The notes under the pieces: generated by a model | Databases searched by the model: none | Told to the model about the DNA's origin: nothing | Seen by the model: only the letters and a program-made list of their open reading frames with translations | Assembly: GCA_014529385.2 (NCBI GenBank) | Contig: CM043959.1 | Location: 16,243,309 to 16,307,308 of the forward strand | DNA from: Adiantum capillus-veneris | Lineage: Eukaryota > Streptophyta > Polypodiopsida > Polypodiales > Pteridaceae | Direction: 5' to 3' | DNA length: 64,000 bases | Made by a program: the position numbers and the translations under genes | Shown: in pieces, positions 1 through 9,476 of the stretch | How positions within the stretch are numbered: position 1 is the stretch's first letter | Layout: each line of letters opens with the position of its first letter

Positions 1-878
1 GTGGATGGGTTTCCTAACCTCACTCTTGTCTTATTGCAGACATAGCGAGAACCACAAACATAATTGTCAATCCTTGGGACAAAGCTGACTCGACTAATGC
101 ATGGAGGCTACAGGAGGGTGTCAATCTCTTGGAAAACAATAGACAACTCACATCTAACTCAAGCTACACTCAAATGACCTAAGTCATCAAAAGTTAGTCA
201 CTAATCGGCAAGATAACCATGATTGTTACAGCATCAAACGACATCCGAATGCCATGAAACTTCTTGAACAAGTATATAATACCTAAGCACACATGCTTAT
301 GGTCTCATATCTCACTTTCAATGAGTGGCAAAAAATGTGATTATTAACAGTAGTGAGATTTTAACCTAGTCGTTTCTGACCCGGAATGCATCTGAATGCT
401 TAGCAATGATGCCCCAATACCCCGCCTATACTTATTTTGTGATTTCCTAGCTTAAATTACTACTTATGATGAAATTAGGCCACAGATTGGCAACGTCAAA
501 TGCTATGATTTATCATGATATGTTTACATCAATGCGTAGAGCTCTTACTTGTGGTTGAACGCAATAGACGGCACTGCAATGTGACAACCCAAACGAGATA
601 GAAGCATGAGAAGGAGAGAAGAGATCGCCGTAAGCTCACGCTATGTATTTCTTATCCAAAAACTTAATAATAACTTTACAAAATTGGCTTTTATACCTTA
701 GCCAAGCTTTTGTAGGTCAAAAACTAATCATTTGGGAGCTCTAACCAAGGATTAACTGATATAATTTGGAAGCTTATAACTCCGGCTCATAGATTACATT
801 ACAATATTCTTGATTTATCAAAAGAGTAAGCATTTTTACAATGAAGCTCTCGTTACGTGGGTTAGCTTGTTGCTAACA
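1..878 (-). repeat. 3' LTR of the tRNA-Asp element
   Basis: This matches 7490-8400 along its whole length with scattered substitutions and two short length differences. The right edge reads GTTGCTAACA before the polypyrimidine tract, matching the right LTR end ATTGCTAACA. The left edge starts one base inside the expected TG terminus, because the window begins there. Confidence 0.88.
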
Positions 879-1418
879 TTCCCCCCTTCCTCAACTATGT
901 CGTCCCTTGACACAGTTTCATGGACTGAAGTAGTCTTTGGGTTGATGAAATTAGGCCATAGATTGGCAACGTCAAATGCTATGATTTATCATGATATGTT
1001 TACATCAATGTGTAGAGCTCTTACTTGTGGTTGAACGCAATAGACAGCACTACAATGTGACAACCCAAACGAGATAGAAGCATGAGAAGGAGAGAAGAGA
1101 TCGCCGTAAGCTCACGCTATGTATTTCTTATCCAAAAAATTAATAATAACTTTACAAAATTGGCTTTTATACCTTAGCCAAGGTTTTGTAGGTCAAAAAC
1201 TAATCATTTGGGAGCTCTAACCAAGGATTAACTGATATAATTTGGAAGCTTATAACTCCGGCTCATAGATTACATTACAATATTCTTGATTTATCAAAAG
1301 AGTAAGCATTTTTACAATGAAGCTCTCGTTACATGGGTTAGCTTGTTGCTAACATTCCCCCCTTCCTCAACTATGTCGTCCCTTGACACAGTTTCATGGA
1401 CTGAAGTAGTCTTTGGGT
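467..1418. repeat. 476-bp tandem duplication across the LTR/internal junction
   Basis: Bases 467-942 are repeated at 943-1418 with very few differences (for example CACAGATTGG versus CATAGATTGG). Each unit holds about 410 bp of LTR end, the polypurine tract and about 64 bp of internal DNA. The units meet at a short shared TTGATG/TGATG, suggesting slippage or unequal recombination after insertion. The element therefore has two copies of the polypurine tract, near 879 and 1355. Confidence 0.9.
879..893 (-). promoter_or_regulatory. Polypurine tract, with a second copy at 1355-1369
   Basis: On the minus strand this reads as a purine run containing GGGGGG immediately before the LTR. That is the usual position of the plus-strand primer in LTR retrotransposons. 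The duplicate at 1355-1369 comes from the 476-bp tandem duplication. Confidence 0.75.
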
Positions 1419-2182
1419 TGATGGCTGGTGAGGCGGTCTTTAAGTGCTTGAAGAGCTTTTTGATATTGGATGCACCGTTCTTTCTCAAGGACTTGCAAAA
1501 ATTGAATAGGAACTCTATTCTTTAGTTCGATGGTTGAATATCCGATGAATCTTGTAGTTAAATTGCTACTCACTAGTCCAAAAAAATTTGTACGCCATGT
1601 GAAGAACCCGGTGTAAAAAGCTTCTTCAAATGCCAACATATTTTTTGATGGCAAGAACATGCATCTGGCATAGAAGCTGTAAAGAACTTCTTTTGAAGGT
1701 TTCCCACTTAAATCGTAGCATAAGCCCTGGTTACCTTCTAAAAATAACATCCATGGGGATCCCGCTTGTTCAGGCTCATGAAAAACTTGGATACATGTGA
1801 GCAACATTTTGCAGATTTTAAAAATAATTTCACACAAGAGATCAGGGAGGCTCTTGAAGAAGTTCATGGTGCCCATTATGGTTTTCACCATGTATTATTC
1901 ACTTGCATGTCCTTACTCTAGTGCTGGCAGTTTTGGATAGTTGAGAAAAGTTGGCCTTTTCTTTTTTAGTGCTTCATGTGCTTGCCATGTCCTTACCCTT
2001 GGTACACGACAGAACGTTGGGTCCTTTTGAATTGATGACCGTGCCCTCGTAAAAAATATGAGATACCTTGAGTTTTTGTTGAGCCTATTTTTCCTCCATG
2101 TGGGGTGGAGATTATCTGGCCCCTGTTCTTGCATATCCTTGTAGAGTCTTTCTTTTACTTCCAACAGCTCCATGTTTATCAA
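1394..2182 (-). pseudogene. Unidentified 3' frame of the tRNA-Asp element
   Basis: One minus-strand frame stays open across about 263 codons except for two stops near 1892-1915. The product is rich in Phe, Leu and Lys, with segments such as FHEPEQAGSPWMLF and YARCMFLPSKNMLAFEEAF. It resembles no RT, RNase H or integrase motif. It lies between the coiled-coil frame and the polypurine tract, where Athila-type elements carry an env-like third frame, but no signal peptide or clear membrane segment is evident. Its last codons fall in the 476-bp duplication. Function unknown; a captured or lineage-specific element protein is possible. Confidence 0.4.
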
Positions 2183-2329
2183 AGGATATGGGAGCGATCG
2201 TTGATGCCACTAAGAATTGATTTGATTGGGAGTGATTTGAGTTACATTGATAGAGTAAAGGACTCTTGACTCCCAATCCATAGCCTCTTTCCATTCAACG
2301 TCCACTTCTTGAACAATTTGCTCTTTAAG

Positions 2330-4578
2330 TGCATCTTCTTCAATTTTAGAGATCTAGACCATTGGCACTTGTTCCTTTGTCTGTGATTGGTACCTTGAAT
2401 TGAAAAAATTTTGTCTGCCCTTCAGTTGGTCGTGTTTCTATTTTGGCAAAGGAGATTGATGGTATCTCTAGAGTCGGCTGTTATGACGTACCTGCCTCCT
2501 CCTGAGTTTCCACATTCCCTTTTCTTAACAATTGATTGGCTTTTTCAATTCTTCTATCTCTTTTAGCAACTGCTCTTCCCTTTGCATGCGCATTAGGCTG
2601 AGGTTCCTTCTTTGTTTTTGTTCCAGCTTCAACTCAAGTTCCAAATCTTTGTTTTTCTTTCTAAAGTTTTGTAAACTTCAGCAGTCCCCTTGAGTGAAGC
2701 TTCTACTGGGGTTTTCCCTTATTTTCTTTAGAAATTTTTCTTGGTCATTGATTCTTTGCTCTCAGTATTACAAAGAATTGCTACATTCAACTATATCTGG
2801 AGATTTTATATTGATTGAGTAGTGCTCATAAGTTCATTTGTCACTTCAGTCAACTTCTACTGCTCCTTGCTTTTACAGTCATCCGATAACTGCATGAGGA
2901 TTTCCCCTAACTCTTCCATCTCCTTTTCTTGATTTTCCTTGATGTTTTGGTGTTGTTATGCTTCGTTCTTGAGCTCTTTGATTTGACCTTGCACATTTTC
3001 AGTGATATTCATTCTGTCTTCAAGCTTGCCTTGGAGTGCATCAATCACCTGTTCAAGTTCTCAAGCTTTAGCGCTGCGGCTAAGAGATGTTGTTTGCATT
3101 TTCTCAATCATCACTTGCATCTACTTTGCATATTCAAGTACTTGAGTGATAAATTCATCCGTTGTTTCCCACTCTTCAGATTCCTCTTAAAGCTCTTTGG
3201 AAGGTCCACCCTCATCTTTGTTTGTTTCCGGTGGTTGTTCTTGATTGGCTTCCTTCTCTGATTTCATTTGATTGGTTAGTTGATGAGAGCTTGGACTAGG
3301 AAGAGGCTAATCCCCTTGTTTGATATTGGGTGAGGATGGTCTTGGAGACATCACCTCCCGTTTTGGCTGTGTTTCAATTGGTTTTTCAACTTTTGCTTGT
3401 TGTGGTTGTTGAGCAGTTGACTCTTCTCTGGCTTTTCCTTGAGCTTCAACTAATGCCTCGTTCCATAGATTTGAAGTCTGTCCTGCAGCTTGTCGACTTC
3501 GTTCGTAAGCTTCCTTTTCTCTTTTGAACCTTGCCTTTTGTTTTGGAGGTTCTTCATGATGGGCGGCCACTGCCTTTCTTTTCATTTCGTCCCTTCTTGC
3601 CCTTTTTTCTTCATTATCCAAACTTTCTTCACTCCATTGGACTTCAAGTGAGCTTTCCATTGACCCTTCATTGTACTTATAAATCCCTTTATTCTTTGAT
3701 TTTGTGGCTCGTGGAGAGGGTTGAGCTTTCTCTGTGATTATCCATGTGTTTTGATCTAGGATTGGTGACAAGTTATCGGCCATCCCAATGGCCTGGTATG
3801 CAATTTGGGTCAAGACTTTTGGAGCTCCTAAGTATGTGACTTTTCCTTCCTTCTCTATGCTCTTGAGTGTTGTAGGCACATATTGAGCATGATCTATTGA
3901 TTGTCTACTTGATTATTTCAATACTTGTGTGAAGGTGGTTGCAACAACATGATTTGGGGTAGTGTACCTTGGTGGTTTCTTGGCAAGGAAGTGGAAGTGT
4001 TGGTGGTATAGGCGGGTGGGATCCTCTACTTGATTTAGCATAAGATTGGAGAAAGTGGCAGCAGTTGTACTCTTTGTGAATGTTCCAGCTGTTTTGCTAT
4101 CTATGGCTCTCATTGGCATACCTTCAGTGGTTGGGCAGCTTTAGTGCTTCACTATGTCTTTGTTGATGACTACCTTGACTTTTTGTCCTTGCTGATCTGT
4201 GATCTAGGCAGATCCATCCTCTTTAATTGTCAACAGTAGTTTGTAAGCCCTTTGGAAATCTACTCCACATGGTTCTTGATCATAAAATGCTCGAAGTCCC
4301 AATCTATTGTTGGCTTCTTTCGTCGCTAACTTAGTTGCTACATCATAGGCTTCCTTTGGTAGCATTTGCAACTCCACCCGACTTCCATCTTCACTTTTGA
4401 ATTTTTCGGTGAAGACTGTGGTGTTGTGCTCCTCAAGCTGTTCTTTCGACAAGTAGGTTACTTTGGCCGTCTTCACAGAACAACTGGGCTCCAACTGATA
4501 TGGTGGCAACTCTTGCAGGTTTTCTTTTTGGGTCTTTCTCTTCTTTGCTTTCTCAATAGCTTGCATTGCATCCCTCAT
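2330..4578 (-). pseudogene. Long charged, coiled-coil-like frame of the tRNA-Asp element
   Basis: One minus frame can be followed for over 600 codons with stops but no needed frameshift down to about 2700. The N-terminal third (4204-4578) includes KVTYLSKEQLEEHNTTVF and KEAYDVATKLATKEANNR. A middle part (3307-3879) is basic and acidic with Gln/Pro tracts. The last third (about 2700-3300) has heptad-like Leu/Ile/Met spacing, as in VIDALQGKLEDRMNITENVQ, suggesting a coiled coil. At least nine stops fall where CAA, CAG or CGA would read Gln or Arg. No zinc knuckle and no polymerase motif were found. It could be a divergent gag-like or additional structural protein, or a captured host sequence. 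Confidence 0.5.
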
Positions 4579-5777
4579 GTCACGTGTGAAACGGTGCTAA
4601 AAATGGGTGACTGTGCACTCCGGAAATCGAGCACGAAGAAGGCCGAGAGCTCTCTTCTCCAAGAGTGACTAGTAAAAATGAGGTGATTTTGGGCTACCTA
4701 AGATATCTATACTCGGACTTCCCAAACTACTTTTCCCAGATTCCTTTGTTAGTCCTAACAGGCCGTGAAATCTACGTTAGACTCAAAAATTTCCTCAATC
4801 GGACTCTGTTAGCTCATTCTGCAAAAACAAGCCCTGGCAACCTAATTTAGGCCTCCCGCTTCTGTCTGTCATTTTGATCAAAAAACATTGTGCCTATTCG
4901 TCTTGTCCTGCTTATCATCAGCATATTCAGTTCCTCCATTTGAGCTCATTTGCTATTAATTATTATCTTTTAACCTATTTATTGAAAAATCAAAGAAAAT
5001 AACAAAATGCACTAAAAAAGAAAATTGAAAGATCAACAATTAAGAATCCACTGAAAAACACTATTTTATGATTTTTTGGTGGATTTCTTCATTTTTAAGC
5101 TCCAATATCAAGAAAATTAATGAAAATAAACAAAAAGGGCTATTTTTTGATGTAATTTTGATAGTATATACAATATTTACACTCATCAAGGAGATTTTAT
5201 CAACTGAAAGTTCCCTGCTGATGATTTTTAAGGGCATTATTAGGTACTTTTGGAAAAAACCACACGTTAATATCCAACTTTTGTCTCTCCTCAAATATTG
5301 CCCTTAATTAATGAAGTTTCCTTCCACACCTCCTAGATGGAGTACTCCGGGAGGACTATGTGCATGGGCTAAACAATCGTGTCTATGCATAGCAGTGGTT
5401 GGCTCTATCATGCTTTGAAATTCAATGCAATTCAAATCAGGATGTGGTGCAAGAGTTGGGTCTTGAGTAGTTAACTCAAAGGTTTCCGTGGTCAAGGTAT
5501 CTTGTTAGTGTTTTCTAAATAGCATATTTTGTAATTTATGTGCTCTTTGCCTGATTGTATTGTCTGGATGCTTTGACACACTAATTTCCTGAGTTGTAGG
5601 TAACAATGATGGCGGTTGCTGAGATTAACTCTTCATTAGTATTTCGGTTTTAGGTTGATGAATTGTTGTGGTGGAGTTGTTTGAGATTTAACTTTCCACT
5701 TATTCATCGGCTTTACAATTTGTGGAGAAGATAAAGGTTCCCTTGGTTTCCAAACCCATCTAGTGCTAGTTTCTCTT
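4579..5777. other. Degenerate internal spacer of the tRNA-Asp element
   Basis: Between 5500 and 5777 the minus strand still shows coding-like text continuing from the protease region (TRWVWKPREPLSSPQ). From about 4840 to 5300 the DNA is strongly A/T rich with no plausible frame. If the ancestor carried RT and integrase they should lie hereabouts, so this may mark an internal deletion. That is inference. Confidence 0.35.
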
Positions 5778-6350
5778 CTAAAAGATGTTTATCTCTAAGT
5801 TGTTAGATGTGAAACTTCCTTGAGTATGGTAGATGAGTTTTTGGGCACCCAAATTTGAGACGGATTGTCCTTGAGCTGTGCTTTTTGTACCCAAATCTGC
5901 CTGATTCCTTGCATGTCTGTTTGTAGCATTTGCTTGTCTAGAGGCTGACGTAGATTGATTATTCTCTGGTTTCTTTTGTGGGCAACCTCTTTTCCATTCC
6001 TCTTTTCTCGGTGCAATTGGAACTAAGATTTGCCCTCCTTTAAATGATAGCTTGAGTTGATTGGTATCCCAATCTGGTACTGCCTTGTATATCTGCATCC
6101 ATGAGATTCCAAGAATCATCGCTTCATTCAAATGTTCATCTGGTATGCATATGAATTGATGAGGGGATGAAAATCCATTTACTATCACATTCAAGTTAAC
6201 CACTCCCAATGCCGGTGTTGGGTTTTTGTTGCATCCCTTGATAGAATATATTCCCGTTGCTAAAGACTGATTCGTAGCTTTCTTGTAAGTGGAATAAATG
6301 GCTGCATTCATTCAAGGGTTGGTATCTACTAATGCATTTTTGCTATGATT
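5778..6350 (-). pseudogene. Retropepsin-like aspartic protease domain
   Basis: The minus strand reads ALVDTNP, stop, then an open frame of 177 codons. ALVDTN fits the start of a retropepsin active site, usually LVDTGA or LVDSGA, with Asn replacing Gly. About 70 residues later AMILGISWMQIYKAVPDWD fits the second conserved retropepsin stretch, hydrophobic-LG-x-x-W followed by an acidic turn. Spacing is right for one protease monomer. The Gly-to-Asn change and the stop just after the catalytic triad would abolish activity. A basic, Ser/Gln-rich tail follows. No RT begins downstream, which is unusual for a pol polyprotein. Confidence 0.6.
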
Positions 6351-7469
6351 GTTCAATTATGAGTGTCAATACAACATGATAGAACTTGTGGTATGCTTGG
6401 TTGGCCAAAAATACTTGAAAATTGGACAAAAGTAAATAATCGTGATTATTTACAATTATCAAATTTTAGCATATTTTTTATCATCTAAGTATACACACAT
6501 GTTCAACTCTTTAAACTAAGCCTCTGGGTCAAGCTTCATACAAATTGAAGCAATTTATCCAATTCAGATACAATTTCTCGACAAAGAGCATAGACTTCAG
6601 TTTTTGGTTTGTTTTGTGATCCAAACTCTATGAGCCTTCACAAAATGTTTGTAATCATGCATAGAGTCTCTGGTATCAACTTTGACCAATTTGAGTCAAA
6701 TATGAATAATTGCAATTATTTACCTTTGACCTAAAATAAACATTTTTTGCAATTTTTTCACTAGTCAGTCTTTTTTGTGATATTTTTGAAACCTTTGGGT
6801 CAAGTCAAAACTGAATTTGGCCTAATTCTCAAGAAAATGTAAATAATCTAAGTTTTTTCCAACTCTTGAAAATTTACCTCAAATGCATCCTTATGCTTAC
6901 CCACTAGTTCATACAACTTTTATGAGCATAATCTCCATCCGGTTTCAGTGGTTGACAATCTTTTGATGTTGTTTCAAGCAGTAGACCTGAAATTCTGTAA
7001 CTTCACATAAACAACTCATAGATGATTCTTTTGGAGTGAGGAATGATTTGAGATTCCACCTTGGATTCTACTTACCCTACTCTTAGGCAATTGGGTTGTG
7101 GAAGGTGCCCACAAACACTTGTTTTATTGTTTTTATGGTTTCCTAAGCATTGATCTTAAGAATTTTCTTGTCCATCAATTGGGTTGTGGAAGGTGCCCAC
7201 AAACACTTGTTTTCTTGTTTTTATGGTTTCCTAAGCATTGATCTTAAGAATTTTCTTGTCCATCAATCATTCTCAAAATCCCAACCTAATCCTGCAATCC
7301 TACAAGGTACTTAGCAAGTACAATCTACTCCAAGCTACCTCTACACAGCAAAAGACGACACTCTTAAACTATGTCGTTTTACAGAGAAAGTTTAACTAGG
7401 TGATCCTAGAGGAAGTTAAAGGACAACTACACTAGAAGCTCTTGTTTTCCCTAGTTTAGGTCTACTCGT
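6351..7469 (-). other. Untranslated leader / lost gag region of the tRNA-Asp element
   Basis: About 1.1 kb between the PBS and the protease-like domain has no sustained frame on either strand. No CCHC zinc knuckle was found. It contains an 88-bp tandem duplication at 7088-7263. Confidence 0.4.
7088..7263. repeat. 88-bp tandem duplication in the leader
   Basis: Bases 7088-7175 are repeated at 7176-7263 with a single visible difference (TTTTATTG versus TTTTCTTG). The near identity contrasts with the roughly 10 percent divergence of the LTRs, so this duplication is younger than the insertion. Confidence 0.92.
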
Positions 7470-7487
7470 CCCCCGGCAACGGTGCCA
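7470..7487 (-). promoter_or_regulatory. Primer-binding site complementary to tRNA-Asp
   Basis: The minus strand reads TGGCACCGTTGCCGGGGG, starting 2 nt after the LTR end. The 3' end of plant tRNA-Asp(GUC) gives TGGCGCCGTTGCCGGGGA, so there are about two mismatches. The site fixes the minus orientation and the inner LTR boundary. Confidence 0.88.
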
Positions 7488-7489
7488 AA

Positions 7490-8400
7490 TGTGGATGGGT
7501 TTCCTAACCTCACTCTTATATTATTGCAGACATAGCGAGAACCACAAACATAATTGTCAATCCATGGGACAAAGCTGACTCAACTAGTGCATGGAGGCTA
7601 CAAGAGGGTGTCAATCTCTTGGAAAACAACAAACAACTCGCATTGAACTCAAGCTACACTCAAATGACCTAAGTCATTAAAAGCTAGTCACTAATCGGCA
7701 AACAAACCATGATCATTACAGTATCAAACGACATTCAAATGCTATGAAACTTCTAGGACAAGTATATAAGACCTAAGCACACATGTTTATGGTCTCAAAT
7801 CTAACTTTCAATGAGTGGAAAAAAATGTGATTATTAACAATAGTGAGATTTTAACCTAGTCATTTCTGACCCCGAATGCATCTAAATGCTAAGCAATGAT
7901 GCCTCAATACCCCGCCTATACTTACTTTGTGACTTCCTAGCTTAAATTCCTACTTATGATGAAATTAGGCCACAGATCGGCCACGTCAGATGCTATGATT
8001 TATCATGATATGCTTATGTCAATGCGTACAGCTCTTACATGTGGTTGCAATGCAACAGATGACACTACATTGTGACAACCAACAAAGGAGATAGAAGCAG
8101 GAGAAGGAGAGAAGAGAGCACCTTAAGTTTGCGCTGTGCGTTTCTTATCCAAAAACTTAATAATAACTTTAAAAAATTGGCTTTTATACCTTAGCCAAGA
8201 TTTCTTAGGTCAAAAACTAATCATCTAGGAGCTTTAACCAAAGATTAACTGATACAATTTGGAAGCTTATAGCTCTGGCTCATAGATTACAATATCCACT
8301 CATCAAATAGGAGTTACAATATTCTTGACTTATCAAAATAATAAGTGTTTTTACAATGAATCTCCCAAAAAATGTTACATGGGTTAGCTTATTGCTAACA
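7490..8400 (-). repeat. 5' LTR of the tRNA-Asp element
   Basis: This 911-bp copy is bounded by TG (7490) and CA (8400). On the minus strand it begins TGTTAGCAAT and ends CCCATCCACA. It should hold the element promoter, but no convincing TATA box was singled out. The five bases after it (AACCA, 8401-8405) would be the target-site duplication; the partner lies outside the window. Confidence 0.88.
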
Positions 8401-8449
8401 AACCACAACACCTGTAGGTCTATCCAATACGGTAGATCCATCATTGTCT

Positions 8450-8452
<3 letters not shown>

Positions 8453-8512
<60 letters not shown>
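8453..8512. repeat. (GA)n microsatellite
   Basis: About 60 bp of uninterrupted AG repeats lie about 50 bp outside the 5' LTR. Confidence 0.97.
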
Positions 8513-8514
<2 letters not shown>

Positions 8515-9059
8515 TAAATGCACCAAATATGTGAAGAAAAGTATGTTCACTAGTGGTGGGCATACTTTCTTTTAGATAATTGGTACATATGAGTAGTGAT
8601 CAAAAAAACTTTTCAAACTTACATATAAGAAATTTAGAGGTAAATTGACTATATTTGAAGGTTTTTACTCTAAATTTAGTGGATTTTCTCACCTTAAATT
8701 TAACAAATTAGAGAGAGATCTCAAAATTTATACATGGGATTACACTCAAGCTAGGTTTGTTTCAAGCACTACATGATATGATCAAGAAAGAAATATAAGA
8801 GCATTTAAACACTCTTTTAGTTTTTAACTTAAAATTTAAAACATTTGTTGATATTTCTTAAAGATAAGTCCAAAATTTGATCGAAATTCTACATTTTAAA
8901 CCAATTAAGTACACTACTCTTTAATTTTTTCATTATAAAACTACATGTAGCACATACACCTATTGTGTGAAAGAAGACATGTCCAATGGTAATAGGCATG
9001 CCTTTTTTATGCAGAATAGGTACATTTAGATTTGTTACCTTAAAAATCTCAATCTCAAT

Positions 9060-9109
9060 CTCTCTCTCTCTCTCTCTCTGTCTCACACACACACACACAC
9101 ACACACACA
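9060..9109. repeat. Compound (CT)n-(CA)n microsatellite
   Basis: About 20 bp of CT repeats, a short GTCT interruption, then 26 bp of CA repeats. The open frame through it is an artefact of the dinucleotide repeat. Confidence 0.96.
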
Positions 9110-9420
9110 ATAAAAGATATAAACAATATTATTTGTTTAAAATTTGAAACTAATGTGTTATAAACATCAATAATTGTACATTTGTAAGCAAATTGTTTAC
9201 ACTTTATATGAAACCATCAAAATAAGATCATAATATCTAATGTTTAAGCTAACTAGTAGGAAAAAAACAAAGTAATTTTTTGTGAGGATAGTAAGCTTAA
9301 TGCATTATAGTAACATAATTGAGTTAGAACCGTTTTTTTAAATATCATTTTAGTTCTTGTTAAGATTAATGAGTTACTAATAGTGATTAGAGTGGTGTAC
9401 TTAATGAAAAGAGATAAAAG

Positions 9421-9422
<2 letters not shown>

Positions 9423-9473
<51 letters not shown>
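9423..9473. repeat. (GA)n microsatellite
   Basis: About 51 bp of uninterrupted GA repeats in AT-rich DNA. Confidence 0.97.

Positions 9474-9476
<3 letters not shown>

Larger units (their letters stand above)
1..8400 (-). mobile_element. LTR retrotransposon, tRNA-Asp primed, no recognisable reverse transcriptase
   Basis: Direct repeats of about 0.9 kb at 1-878 and 7490-8400 bound about 6.6 kb of internal DNA. Read on the minus strand, the right LTR is followed after 2 nt by a PBS matching the 3' end of tRNA-Asp. The left LTR is preceded by a purine-rich tract, so the element runs right to left. Plant elements with this primer are mostly Athila/Tat-type Ty3/gypsy. Internal order is leader, retropepsin-like domain, AT-rich gap, long charged/coiled-coil frame, a second unidentified frame, polypurine tract. 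No RT, RNase H or integrase motif is visible, so it is probably non-autonomous or internally deleted. The LTRs differ at about one position in ten or twelve by eye, implying an old insertion. The outer base of the left LTR and its target-site duplication lie outside the window. Confidence 0.85.

Noticed and set aside
1394-2182. Retroviral-type envelope gene
   Set aside because: The position fits an env-like third frame, but no signal peptide, clear membrane segment or cleavage site could be seen.
2929-3261. Hydrophobic membrane-like protein on the plus strand
   Set aside because: It is the antisense shadow of the charged coiled-coil-like minus frame.
5061-5307. Small frames on both strands
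   Set aside because: The DNA is very AT-rich and gives Lys/Ile/Phe-rich text on both strands, with no motif.
7470-7487. A tRNA-Asp gene fragment
   Set aside because: Only the 3' end complement is present and it sits exactly at the LTR edge, so it is a primer-binding site.
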